Part shown: piece after piece, positions 49,201 through 57,092 of the stretch
Position numbering within the stretch: the stretch's first letter is position 1
Layout of the letters: each line of letters starts with the position of its first letter
DNA from: Corticimicrobacter populi
GTDB lineage: Bacteria; Pseudomonadota; Gammaproteobacteria; Burkholderiales; Burkholderiaceae_B
Length of the DNA: 64,000 nt
Direction: 5' to 3'
Assembly (NCBI RefSeq): GCF_003123725.1
Contig: NZ_QETA01000001.1
Span: forward strand, 248,001-312,000
Position numbers and translations under genes: made by a program
Notes under the pieces: model-generated
Told to the model about the DNA's origin: nothing
The model's input: the letters and a program-made list of their open reading frames with translations, nothing else
The model's database searches: none

Positions 49201-49606
49201 GGATTTTTTCCGGACGGCGATGGAAGCGATGGAGGTCGAGTACAAGGCCAATGCCGCATTGATCACCCCGCTGCATTATGCGGCCTACCGAGGCAACCTC
49301 GATATCGTGCGCTATTGCTGCGAACAGGGTATTGATGCCAATGCCGCCGACCATGCCGGCAATACACCGCTGCACACGGCCTTGATGTCGTCGCCGGACG
49401 GGCCGGACGGCATTGGCGAAGCACATGTGCGGGAGATCGTCACCAGTCTGTTGACGGCCGGTGCGGATCCGAACCGGGCCAATGCCGAGGGCAGGACACC
49501 GCTCGATCTGGCGGTGCGCCAGGAGCTGACGGACTGCGTGACGCTGATGAGCGTGCTGTCGGCCTCGACGGCCATGTATGGCCCGGCGGGGCACAATCTG
49601 TCGTGA
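46235..49606 (+). CDS. Large ankyrin-repeat protein (1123 aa)
   Basis: The cytoplasmic-looking protein has no signal peptide. Canonical ankyrin units appear at both ends: DEYGRTPLHHAVLGQQAEVARYLL (about 34-57) and a run from about 730 to 1110 (LLEHGADPNV, LLDHGADPHR, FLERGADVHA, LLAHGADVNR, LLEQGAEIEA, LLKQGADINR, LLTAGADPNR). The middle third is degenerate solenoid. No catalytic domain was recognised. Such proteins are protein-binding scaffolds and are sometimes secreted effectors or inhibitors. The base composition resembles its neighbours. Confidence 0.9.
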   Translation: MFFRRKPQDLCDSIQAGNLQSVRRYINADNCNEPDEYGRTPLHHAVLGQQAEVARYLLSLGCEPATGEPGQRRGLMEEVLQSLSLPLIEAFVAAGVPLPERIDGLPLLHALIRHEGVDEKLFAFLISQGLDLNQIDTRATSRTVLAHYLGMTSGSISLERVRWLIRLGADVNLAPGAWLSPLYVALHNPSLPDYSIAPSEATFERVLDILHESGLVADLDMDASGHVGLALRALEQRKWAGFVRLLELGVRIPENERIWLAPFFVRDNFSSALTLRLMAVNEARGLDLPVSIRLHHARGMRKIVEDLPQDSPSVHRMFRDLAVASGFSCEEKLSLLGELLDKGADINTGAVCDPFVVSALQMAVGWPEKVEHSDALIPWLLDRGAAIECHGLSAFYLAVWLEHMEYAGLLADRGAQLFYRDYKGRTIFSQLFNARPGRGGMNHSQTCDVLLRLHAIYRSRNAELPLNETFEYGEKVHDWMNRSRLLPEAACLYSAQFSMPLMRRVLDIGWPLNAEIRTDDFSGNIVAYFLRYAHMNEDLSPFLEALPESEILDVNSPESGDPLRQAIVSVSMARTLEYLLERVDDLDRCVRWHVNGKTTEYIDEPYLIYAMDSIRPGFLERKTPEHQAYVWRVCRQLLEHGADPNVETQARLQPSANSTSGVTRLCTTALEEAAAHSLFDVFTLLLDHGADPHRRTCIKQEQLVHYLCTRQSGHPAEEIIRYLDELERRGLLDIEARTRQNATPLLYAASKCQTALVRYFLERGADVHAEGGFDNSCALHRAISNWDWVGKENRRETVLALLAGGANVNQTDPDGDTPLTAAALYGCLTVVEALLAHGADVNRAGAKQRSALHQAIMGSYNYDSYPEDADCEDKYEFDAPAKLRIVELLLEQGAEIEAVDEDGDTPLICAIYMDRFDIFHLLLKQGADINRLDGRGRTPLMIAMEFGELRYPNSMGHDQRILETLHHVAGNGNNLLHAISLRNDHASAMDFFRTAMEAMEVEYKANAALITPLHYAAYRGNLDIVRYCCEQGIDANAADHAGNTPLHTALMSSPDGPDGIGEAHVREIVTSLLTAGADPNRANAEGRTPLDLAVRQELTDCVTLMSVLSASTAMYGPAGHNLS

Positions 49607-49663
49607 TCAGATCGTGCGTGTAAATCGCCATCCGTACCATGAGGATGGCTGTCTGCGCCGAAC

Positions 49664-50437
49664 TCAGTCCTGGCGGCGTCGGAACACCAGTTTTTCAGGG
49701 CTGGATGCGTCTGCTGCGAAGCGGTAGCCTTCGGCATCGAAACCGTGCAATGCCTGCGGCGTGGCCGCCTTGTGCTCGATGCCGTAGCGTGCCATCAGGC
49801 CGCGCGCACGCTTGGCATGGAAGCTGATGATTTTCCAGGCATCGTTTTTCCAGTCCTGGAAGACGCACTGTACGACACGCGCCTTGAGGGTCTTGAGGTC
49901 GACGGCCTTGAAATATTCTTCCGAGGCCAGGTTGATCACCACCGGACTGGCATCTTCGCGCAGGCGCTGGTTGAGGTAGCCGGCGATGCGATCGTCCCAG
50001 AACTGGTACAGGTTGGTGCCGCGTGCCGTGGTCAGCCGCGTACCCATTTCCAGGCGATAGGGACGCATCAGGTCGAGCGGGCGCAGGGCACCATAGAGAC
50101 CACTGAGAATCACGACGTGTTTTTGTGCCCAGTCGAGTTGCGCGGCCTGGAGTGAGCCGGCCTGCAGGCCTTCATAGACATCGCCGTTGAAGGCCAGGAT
50201 GGCCTGGCGCGAGTCCTGCAGGCTGAAGCTGGGCTGCCAGTCGGCATAGCGTCTGGCGTTGAGTTCGGAAAGAGCCGGGCTCAGGCTCATCAGGCCGGCG
50301 ATGTCGGCGGCGCTTTTGGTGCGCAGCGTGCCGATCAGCTCACTGGCCTGTTCCACGAACAGTGGCTGGGTGTGGACATCGGTGGCAAGCGGGGAGTCGT
50401 AGTCGAGTTTCTTGGCGGGAGAAAGCAGGAAAAGCAT
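49664..50437 (-). CDS. yaaA: Peroxide stress protein YaaA
   Basis: The 257-residue product starts MLFLLSPAKKLDY and has the family motifs FNGDVYEGL, LSGLYGALRPLDLMRPYRLEMGT, NLASEEYFKAV and HAKRARGLMARY. YaaA lowers free iron during hydrogen peroxide stress in E. coli and binds DNA. It converges with the ankyrin gene. Confidence 0.95.
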   Translation of the reverse strand: MLFLLSPAKKLDYDSPLATDVHTQPLFVEQASELIGTLRTKSAADIAGLMSLSPALSELNARRYADWQPSFSLQDSRQAILAFNGDVYEGLQAGSLQAAQLDWAQKHVVILSGLYGALRPLDLMRPYRLEMGTRLTTARGTNLYQFWDDRIAGYLNQRLREDASPVVINLASEEYFKAVDLKTLKARVVQCVFQDWKNDAWKIISFHAKRARGLMARYGIEHKAATPQALHGFDAEGYRFAADASSPEKLVFRRRQD

Positions 50438-50507
50438 GGGCCGTCCTTGTCGGAAACAATAGCAGCAGGATAGCCCATAAGTGTACGACGCCGACAGTAC
50501 ATCGTGA

Positions 50508-51773
50508 TCAGGTAAACCTGAGCGTCAGGGCCGGGACGTAGCTGAACAGGGCCAGGATCAGCAGGGCGGCCAGGTAGAACGGCACCAGCTCGCGCACCAC
50601 GCCCAGTACCGGCACCTTGGCGATGGTGCTGGAAATGAACAGTGTGGTCCCGGCCGGCGGGGTATACAGGCCGATGCTCAGATTCAGGACCATCATGATG
50701 CCCAGTTGCAGGGGATCCAGGCCGATCTGCTGGGCCAGCGGCACGAAGATCGGTCCCAGCAGGAGGATGGCTGCCGGCAGATCGATGAACATGCCTACCA
50801 GCAGCATGATCAGGTTCAACAGCAGGATGATGAGCCAGGGTTCCTGCAGTGTTTCCAGACACCAGGCGGTAAAGGCCTGAGGAATCTGCGCGTAGGTAAC
50901 CAGCCAGGCAACGGCGGCCGAACCCATGATGACCAGCATGACGATCCCGGTGGAGATGCCAGCTGCCAGCGTGGCCTGGATGATCTTGCGCAGGTCCAGA
51001 TCACGGTAGACCACAAGGCCCATGAACAGGGAATAAAGCGTGGCCAGTACCGACACTTCGGTCGGGGTGGCAATGCCGAATCGCAGCAGTACCAGGATCA
51101 GCACCGGCAGGGCCAGGGCGGGCAGGGCTTTCCAGAGCAGAGGCCAGAAGCGGACCCAGTCGAACGGCGCGCGATGGTAGGGAAAGCCACGCAGGCGTGC
51201 CGACAGGTTGCAGACCAGGATGAATGCCGCCGTTACCAGCAGGCCCGGCAGGACGCCGGCCAGGAACAGGGCGCTGATCGAGACGCCCGAGACCAGCGAG
51301 TACAGGATCATGGGGATCGAAGGCGGGATCAGGACGGCAATCATCGAGGTGGCAGCATTGTTGGCCGCCACGAAGCCGGCCGGATAGCCTTCACGTTTTT
51401 GCCAGGGGATCAGGATCGAGCCCATGGCGGTAGCGTCGGCCACGGCGGAGCCGGCCACGCCGCCTACCGTGGCCGAGCCCAGCACCGTGACGGATGCCAG
51501 GCCGCCGCGATAGCGCTGCACCAGCAACTTGGCGAATTCGATCAGGTAGCGGCCCAGCTCACCGCTCATCATCAGGCTGCCCGCCAGGATGAAGAACGGC
51601 AGGGCCAGCATCGGAAAGGACTGGGTGGGGGCGAACATCTGCTGCGCAATCAGGTTGAGCGGCAGGAAGTCGCTGGAGAGCACTGCCGCACCCGAGGCCA
51701 TGATAAGCACATGGCCGACCGGCACCGACAGGATCAGCAGCGCGAAAAAAGTGATGATCATGACAACGATCAT
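50508..51773 (-). CDS. dctM: TRAP transporter large permease DctM
   Basis: The 421-residue protein has about twelve hydrophobic segments typical of the TRAP DctM subunit, with MLALPFFILAGSLMMSGELGRYLIEF near 50-75 and IPPSIPMILYSLVSGVS near 140. It uses the sodium gradient for uptake of a solute captured by DctP. ATG 51773 is preceded by GAGGAG and lies one base after the DctQ stop; the frame is open a little upstream, within dctQ. Confidence 0.93.
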   Translation of the reverse strand: MIVVMIITFFALLILSVPVGHVLIMASGAAVLSSDFLPLNLIAQQMFAPTQSFPMLALPFFILAGSLMMSGELGRYLIEFAKLLVQRYRGGLASVTVLGSATVGGVAGSAVADATAMGSILIPWQKREGYPAGFVAANNAATSMIAVLIPPSIPMILYSLVSGVSISALFLAGVLPGLLVTAAFILVCNLSARLRGFPYHRAPFDWVRFWPLLWKALPALALPVLILVLLRFGIATPTEVSVLATLYSLFMGLVVYRDLDLRKIIQATLAAGISTGIVMLVIMGSAAVAWLVTYAQIPQAFTAWCLETLQEPWLIILLLNLIMLLVGMFIDLPAAILLLGPIFVPLAQQIGLDPLQLGIMMVLNLSIGLYTPPAGTTLFISSTIAKVPVLGVVRELVPFYLAALLILALFSYVPALTLRFT

Positions 51774-51774
51774 G

Positions 51775-52317
51775 TCAGTTCTCCTCGAGTGCGGCGGGCA
51801 GGCCGGCCTGGCCCTGCAGGGCGATGCGCAGGGCAATCGTCAGGCTGCAGAGGGTCGTGCCCAGGGCCGCAAAGGCCAGCGCGGCGTAGGCCCAGCTCAG
51901 GGGCAAGTCCAGCAGCGGGCTGCGCTCGAACGATACGATTTCCATCATGGTCAGGATGACGTTGAAAAGCACCAGGTAGGCGATGACGATGAGGATGTTC
52001 ACGCCGAGGGCCAGCGTACAGCGCCCCTTGACGCCCAGGCGCTGGCTCAGGATGTCGATGGAAATGTGCACGCCCTGCTGGACCGCCATGACGATGCCGG
52101 CAGCGATCATCCAGGGGAACAGGAAGGCGGGCAGTTCCGCCGCCCAGCCCAGGCCGCCGCCCTGCAGCAGGTAACGCAGGGCGACATTCAGACTGAGTCC
52201 GACCAGCAGCACCAGTGTCGTCGACAGCAGCAACAGCGTGCAGAGACGACGTATCTGGAGGTCGAGCCAGTGGGACAGCGCGATGATTCTTGCTTGCAGC
52301 GTATGGGTTGCAGCCAT
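51775..52317 (-). CDS. dctQ: TRAP transporter small permease DctQ
   Basis: The 180-residue protein has four membrane helices (about 25-47, 63-80, 102-124 and 138-160) and the DctQ pattern AAELPAFLFPWMIAAGIVMAVQQGVHISIDIL. It sits between dctP and dctM, as usual. Confidence 0.92.
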   Translation of the reverse strand: MAATHTLQARIIALSHWLDLQIRRLCTLLLLSTTLVLLVGLSLNVALRYLLQGGGLGWAAELPAFLFPWMIAAGIVMAVQQGVHISIDILSQRLGVKGRCTLALGVNILIVIAYLVLFNVILTMMEIVSFERSPLLDLPLSWAYAALAFAALGTTLCSLTIALRIALQGQAGLPAALEEN

Positions 52318-52341
52318 GACATTCCCCTTGATGCGGTCGGG

Positions 52342-53337
52342 TTACTGCGCGGCGGCGTCGAGCAGTTGCGTGACCAGATCGCCGAAGGGTTTTTTCTTCC
52401 AGTTTTCCGCGATGGCGATCGTGGCTTGCTGGAAGGCGGGGCGATCGACCTCGTTGACCTGCACGCCGGACCGTTCGCGGAAGGCCAGGGCCAGCGCCTC
52501 GTCGGCTTCGCGCATCAGGTTGCGCTGCATGTCGCCAGCCTCCCGGGCAGCCTCCTGGATCGCGGCCAGCTCCGGCTGGCCGACCTTGCCCTGGGTCATG
52601 CGGGCCATCAGGAAAGGGTTGCTCTGCCAGACATGGCCGGTCAGGCTGATATAGGGATTGACTTCATACAGCTTGGAGCTGTCGATGTTGGCCAGCGGAT
52701 TTTCCTGGCCATCGACGACGCCTTGCTGCAGGGCCAGATACAGTTCGCCGAAGGCGATCTGCTCGGGGCTGGCACCCAGAGCGTTGAAAATGTCCATCAG
52801 CATGGCATCGGCCGGCACCCGGACCTTGAGGCCGGCCAGGTCGGTCGGCGCATGGATGGGGCGCTTGCTGTTGGTGACATGGCGCACGCCGTTGTCCCAC
52901 CAGTCCAGCACGGTCAGACCACGGGCCTGCAGGCGCTCGGCCAGTGTGGTGCCGATCGGGCCGTTGAGGGTTGCCAGCGCATGGGCCGGATCGCGGAACA
53001 GGAAGGGCAATCCGAGCGTGTTGAGTTCGGGCACGACGGCAGCGGTCGCGCCCTGGCTGTTGACGCTGAAATCAAGTACACCGGTGCGCAGGCTGGTCAG
53101 CATGGCGGCATCGCTGCCCAGTTGCTCGGCACCTGCAATATTGATGCGCACGGCACCGCTGGTCTTGTCCTGAACCAGCTTGGCGAAATGTTCGGACGCC
53201 AGGGCGCGTGGATTGTTGGGGGCTGCGCCGTGTCCCAGCGTCAGCGTGACGGCAGCATGCGCCTGGCGCATGAAAACGGGAAAGACGGGGGCTGCTGCAA
53301 TGGCACCGGTCAGGAAGGTTCTGCGGGTGATTTTCAT
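52342..53337 (-). CDS. dctP: TRAP transporter solute-binding protein DctP, Tat-type signal
   Basis: The 331-residue protein begins with a twin-arginine-like signal (TRRTFLTG, cleavage probably after AHA near residue 28). The DctP fold is evident from LGHGAAPNNPRALASEHFAKLV, the acid-binding arginine region LAGLKVRVPADAMLMDIFNALG (near 160-181) and ELYLALQQGVVDGQENPLANI. The arginine in KVRVP normally binds a carboxylate of the ligand, so an organic or sugar acid is likely. Confidence 0.92.
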   Translation of the reverse strand: MKITRRTFLTGAIAAAPVFPVFMRQAHAAVTLTLGHGAAPNNPRALASEHFAKLVQDKTSGAVRINIAGAEQLGSDAAMLTSLRTGVLDFSVNSQGATAAVVPELNTLGLPFLFRDPAHALATLNGPIGTTLAERLQARGLTVLDWWDNGVRHVTNSKRPIHAPTDLAGLKVRVPADAMLMDIFNALGASPEQIAFGELYLALQQGVVDGQENPLANIDSSKLYEVNPYISLTGHVWQSNPFLMARMTQGKVGQPELAAIQEAAREAGDMQRNLMREADEALALAFRERSGVQVNEVDRPAFQQATIAIAENWKKKPFGDLVTQLLDAAAQ

Positions 53338-53359
53338 GTTTGTCTCCTTGTTGTCAGGG

Positions 53360-53386
53360 CAGGTCAGCCGCGAGGGCGGCTGCCTG
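53360..53386. other. Intercistronic hairpin between tktC-like and dctP genes
   Basis: CAGG-T-CAGCCGC pairs with GCGGCTGCCTG with one bulged base. It lies in the only sizeable gap (about 85 bases) in the six-gene cluster and could set different expression for the enzymes and the transporter. No U-tract is present on the minus strand. Confidence 0.5.
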
Positions 53387-53421
53387 TTTACCTCTTATTG
53401 TATGTATGCTGCTGGGCAGGT

Positions 53422-54426
53422 TTACAGCCAGTTTTTGATGGATGCCGTCATGGCCTCCGTCGAGATGCCGTAGCGGTCATGCAGCGTGGGCAGGGCACCC
53501 GCATCCAGGAAAGCATCGGGCAGGGCGATATGACGAAAGCCTGCCGGACTCACGCCACCGGCAAGCAGGGCATGTGCAACGGCTTCGCCCAGCCCGCCGA
53601 TGGCCGAATGGTTCTCGGCGACGACCACCAGCCGTGGCTTGCGGCCGGCTTCGGACAGGATCGTGTCGGCATCCAGCGGCTTGATGGTGGGCGAATGCAG
53701 AACGGCTGTATCGATGCCGTCCTGTCGCAGACGGTCGGCAGTTTCCAGGGCGCGCATGGTCATCAGGCCGCTGGAGATGATCAGCACATCATTGCCGTCG
53801 CGCAGCAGGCTGGCCTTGCCGAGTTCGAAGCGGTAGTCGTATTCGTCGAGTACCAGGGGAACCTTGCCGCGCAGCAGGCGCATGTAGACCGGTCCCTTGT
53901 GCGCCGCCATGGCGGCAACGGCCTGCCGGGTATCGAGGGCATCGCAGGGATCGATGATGGCCAGTCCCGGCACGCCCCTGAAAATGGCGATATCCTCGGT
54001 TGCCTGGTGACTGGGGCCATAGCCGGTCGTTAGGCCAGGCAATGCGCAGGCGATCTTGACATCCAGATGCTCTTCGGCAATGACCTGGTGGATGAAGTCG
54101 TAGGCACGGCGCGAGGCAAAGACAGCATAGGTCGTGACAAACGGCGTGAATCCTTCCTTGGCCATGCCGCCGGCTGCGCCCATCAGCAACTGCTCGGCCA
54201 TGCCCATCTGGAAAAAGCGTTCCGGATACGCCTGCGCGAAGATGTGCAGATCGGTATATTTTGCGAGATCGGCCGTCATGCCGACGATATCCGGTCGCTG
54301 TTGCGCCAGTTCGACCAGCGCATGACCGAAAGGGGCGCTTTCGGTGCGCTGGTTTTCGCCGGCAATCGAGGCGATCATGGCCGAGGTTTTCAGCCGGGGC
54401 TTGTCATGGGTGGGCGCATTGCTCAT
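53422..54426 (-). CDS. Transketolase C-terminal (pyrimidine/C-terminal) subunit
   Basis: The 334-residue protein matches the second half of transketolase: a pyrimidine-binding domain with MTADLAKYTDLHIFAQAYPERFFQMGMAEQLLMGAAGGMAKEGF (about 48-92, including the TPP-activating glutamate in MAEQ) and a C-terminal domain. ATG 54426 overlaps the stop of the N-subunit gene by ATGA. The two make one split transketolase. Confidence 0.92.
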   Translation of the reverse strand: MSNAPTHDKPRLKTSAMIASIAGENQRTESAPFGHALVELAQQRPDIVGMTADLAKYTDLHIFAQAYPERFFQMGMAEQLLMGAAGGMAKEGFTPFVTTYAVFASRRAYDFIHQVIAEEHLDVKIACALPGLTTGYGPSHQATEDIAIFRGVPGLAIIDPCDALDTRQAVAAMAAHKGPVYMRLLRGKVPLVLDEYDYRFELGKASLLRDGNDVLIISSGLMTMRALETADRLRQDGIDTAVLHSPTIKPLDADTILSEAGRKPRLVVVAENHSAIGGLGEAVAHALLAGGVSPAGFRHIALPDAFLDAGALPTLHDRYGISTEAMTASIKNWL

Positions 54427-55295
54427 CGTGCCTCTCCTTGGCGGGCTGCATCCAGGATATCGAGGGCCTGCTGCCACTCGTCGGCCTCGACCCTGATGAA
54501 ATGGTTTTTCTCGCGCTGCTCAAGAAAGGGGACGCCCTTGCCCATCAGCGTATCGAACAGGATGACCCGGGGCTGGCGCGCGTCCAATTCACGCGCCTGG
54601 TCGAATGCGCTACGCACGGCATCGATGTCATTGCCATCGGCCCGCTGGACATGCCAGCCGAATGCGGCCCATTTATCGGCCAGGGGTTCGAAGCCCAGGA
54701 TCTTGCCCGAGGGGCCGTCAGCCTGCTGGTTGTTGACATCGACCAGGCAAATCAGGTTGTCCAGCCCGTAATGGGCCGCCGACAGGGCGGCTTCCCAGGT
54801 CGAGCCTTCGTCCAGTTCGCCGTCGGACATCGAGTTGTAGACGAAGGCCGGATTGCCTTTCTGGCGCAGTCCCAGTGCCATGCCGACCGCAATGGGCAGG
54901 CCCTGCCCGAGTGAGCCGCCCGATATTTCCATACCGGGCGTGTAGGTCGCCATACCCGACATGGGCAGGCGGCTATCGTCGCTGCCATAGGTCTCGAGTT
55001 CGGCCTCGGCAATGACGCCTGCCTCGATCAGGGCGGCATAGAGGGCGATGGCATAGTGGCCATGGGACAGCAGAAAGCGGTCGCGCCCCTCCCAGTCGGG
55101 ATCGTCGGGGCGGTAGGTCAAGGCATGGCGGTAGGCCACGGCCAGAATATCGGCCATACCGAGAGCCTGGCCAATATAGCCCTGACCCTGGACCTCGCCC
55201 ATGCGTAGCGCATAGCGGCGAATGCGCCAGGCGGCGTTGCGCAGTTCGGTCAGGGAGCGGGCAGGGGCTGCCGTGTCGGGGGAGGATGTCTGCAT
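54423..55295 (-). CDS. Transketolase N-terminal (TPP/diphosphate-binding) subunit
   Basis: The 290-residue protein carries the TPP-diphosphate and Mg site SDGELDEGSTWEAALSAAHYGLDNLICLVDVNNQQADG (about 158-195), with early HGHYAIALYAALIE and MEISGGSLGQGLPIAVG. It transfers two-carbon units from ketoses. It lies 18 bases after the SDR gene and overlaps the C-subunit gene. It is probably not the housekeeping transketolase, which is normally one chain. Confidence 0.92.
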   Translation of the reverse strand: MQTSSPDTAAPARSLTELRNAAWRIRRYALRMGEVQGQGYIGQALGMADILAVAYRHALTYRPDDPDWEGRDRFLLSHGHYAIALYAALIEAGVIAEAELETYGSDDSRLPMSGMATYTPGMEISGGSLGQGLPIAVGMALGLRQKGNPAFVYNSMSDGELDEGSTWEAALSAAHYGLDNLICLVDVNNQQADGPSGKILGFEPLADKWAAFGWHVQRADGNDIDAVRSAFDQARELDARQPRVILFDTLMGKGVPFLEQREKNHFIRVEADEWQQALDILDAARQGEAR

Positions 55296-55313
55296 GATGT
55301 GCGTCTCCTGGAA

Positions 55314-56069
55314 TCAGCCGTGGATCAGCATGCCGCCATTGACGTCGATGACGGCACCGGTAATGTAGGCGGACAGGTCGGAGGCCAGGAAAAGGTAGGC
55401 ATTGGCCACATCCTCGGCATTGCCGAGGCGGTTCAGCGGGATGCCCTTGATAATGTCCTGGCGCAGTTCGTCGGTCAGCTTGCCGCCGGTGATGTCGGTC
55501 TGGATCAGGCCTGGCGTGACGCAGTTGACCCGGATATTGTCGGGGCCGAATTCACGGGCCATGGCCTTGGCCAGTCCAAGGACACCTGCCTTGGCCGCCG
55601 AGTAGTGCGGGCCACCGAAAATGCCGCCGCCGCGCTGTGCCGAGACCGAGGACATGCAGGCGATGCTGCCGGCCTTGCGTTCGCGCATGGATGGCAGGAA
55701 GGCCTGGCTCAGATACAGCACACCGCGCAGGTTGACATCGAGAATGCGATCCCAGCTCTCTGGGTCGATATCCAGGGTACGAACGGGTTGGGTGATGCCG
55801 GCATTGTTGATGAGGGCATCGATGTGGCCATAGTGTGCCAGCGTGGTGGCAGCCGCCTGCTGGCAGTCGCGACGACTGGCGACATTGCAGGCCAGGCCGA
55901 GGTGGTTGCCGGCGGGCAACTGGCCGGCTGCCTCGCGGGCAGCGGTTTCGTCCAGATCCAGAATCACGACGCTGGCTCCCTGGCTGGCGAACAGGCGGGC
56001 CGTGGCCATGCCGATTCCTCGAGGACTGGCTGCGCCGGAAATGACGGCGACTTTGTCTTGCAGCAGCAT
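55314..56069 (-). CDS. SDR-family dehydrogenase
   Basis: The 251-residue classical SDR has cofactor motif SGAASPRGIGMA (about 11-22), NNAG (88-91), catalytic S141, and Y156/K160 in YSAAK. D38 in ILDLDE suggests NAD preference. Relatives oxidise sugar alcohols, sugars or acyl carriers. TAAGGAG precedes ATG 56069. It is the first gene of the catabolic cluster, so it probably oxidises a polyol or sugar acid to the ketose used by the transketolase; that is an inference. Confidence 0.9.
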   Translation of the reverse strand: MLLQDKVAVISGAASPRGIGMATARLFASQGASVVILDLDETAAREAAGQLPAGNHLGLACNVASRRDCQQAAATTLAHYGHIDALINNAGITQPVRTLDIDPESWDRILDVNLRGVLYLSQAFLPSMRERKAGSIACMSSVSAQRGGGIFGGPHYSAAKAGVLGLAKAMAREFGPDNIRVNCVTPGLIQTDITGGKLTDELRQDIIKGIPLNRLGNAEDVANAYLFLASDLSAYITGAVIDVNGGMLIHG

Positions 56070-56117
56070 GCTGTCTCCTTACAGGTTTATTGGATGTTAT
56101 GGATGAATCCTATCAAC

Positions 56118-56145
56118 CTGAAAAAGGGGCGGCAAACGCTATAAT
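56118..56145 (+). promoter_or_regulatory. Promoter of the LysR regulator gene
   Basis: CTGAAA (56118-56123) and a perfect TATAAT (56140-56145) are 16 bases apart. The start would fall near 56152, right at the inverted repeat at 56153-56175, which suggests self-repression. Confidence 0.55.
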
Positions 56146-56152
56146 TGCACCT

Positions 56153-56175
56153 ATTGATGAATCTATTTCACCAAT
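56153..56175. promoter_or_regulatory. Inverted repeat, probable LysR-type operator
   Basis: ATTGATGAA and TTCACCAAT are inverted copies (8 of 9 bases) separated by five bases. The repeat lies between the divergent SDR and LysR genes, 84 bases from the SDR start and 19 bases before the LysR ATG. LysR regulators typically bind such T-N11-A-type repeats. Confidence 0.6.
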
Positions 56176-56193
56176 CTAGTCGTTTTCCCTAGC

Positions 56194-57084
56194 ATGCTGC
56201 GAAATATCCCTATCTCTGTACTGCGCACTTTCGAGGCTGCGGCCCGAACCGGTTCCTTTCGGGCAGCCGCGCATGAGTTGTGTCTTTCGCCCAGTGCGGT
56301 CAGTCATGCGATCCGGCGCCTGGAAGACAACCTCGGCACGGCGCTCTTCAAGCGCAGTACCCGTTCCATCGCTCTGACACCGGCCGGCGAAACGCTCTAC
56401 AGCCATGTCGGCCGTGCGCTCGATGAACTGCGGCATGGTATCGATCTGGTGTCCAGCCACAGACCAACCATTTTGCGGATGCATTCCGCGCCCAGCTTTG
56501 CAGCGCAATGGCTGATGCCCAGGCTGAGGCGCTTTCTCGAAACCCATCCACAGATCGACCTGCGGCTCGCAGCCAATACCGAATACGTCCGCTTCGAGTA
56601 CAACGAGTTCGATCTCGATGTGGTCTACGGCAAGCCGCGCTCCGAAGGGCAGGTAGCCATACCGCTCGGCAGGGAACTGTTGACGCCGTTGTGCACGCCG
56701 GAAATGGCGGAACGTATCCACGGCCTGGATGACCTGTACCGGGTGCCGCTGATCCAGAGTGATGTCAAGCAGATACGCTGGTCCGGCTGGTTTGAGGAAA
56801 ATGGACTGTCGGCACCACCGTTGCGCGGGGCGCGCTTTGACCGCAGTTTCATGGCGATTGCAGCGGCCGCCGACGGCCTGGGTGTGGCGCTGGAGTCAAC
56901 CTTGCTGGCCGAGCGGGAGCTGGCCAGCGGGCAACTGGTCAGGCCATTGATGCAGGTCGAGCGCGAGGTGTATTACACCGGTCATTACCTGACCTACTCG
57001 CGGGTGACGCGGCGCACGCATGCGATCGGAGTGTTCAGGCAGTGGCTGATGAGCGAACTGGACCTGCCGGACGATACTGAATAG
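56194..57084 (+). CDS. LysR-family regulator, GcvA-like
   Basis: The 296-residue protein has the winged helix LRTFEAAARTGSFRAAAHELCLSPSAVSHAIRRLEDNLGTALF (about 9-52) and a substrate-binding domain (about 92-290). The pattern PISVLRTFEAAART is common in the GcvA subgroup. It is divergent from the SDR-transketolase-TRAP cluster and is the likely pathway regulator, with the inverted repeat at 56153-56175 as operator. The effector is unknown. Confidence 0.92.
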   Translation: MLRNIPISVLRTFEAAARTGSFRAAAHELCLSPSAVSHAIRRLEDNLGTALFKRSTRSIALTPAGETLYSHVGRALDELRHGIDLVSSHRPTILRMHSAPSFAAQWLMPRLRRFLETHPQIDLRLAANTEYVRFEYNEFDLDVVYGKPRSEGQVAIPLGRELLTPLCTPEMAERIHGLDDLYRVPLIQSDVKQIRWSGWFEENGLSAPPLRGARFDRSFMAIAAAADGLGVALESTLLAERELASGQLVRPLMQVEREVYYTGHYLTYSRVTRRTHAIGVFRQWLMSELDLPDDTE

Positions 57085-57092
57085 CAGGCAGG

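Noticed and set aside
51589-54033. 814-codon plus-strand frame across dctQ, dctP and the transketolase C-subunit
   Set aside because: It is antisense to three genes with clear families and shows Gln/Arg/His-rich shadow composition without motifs.
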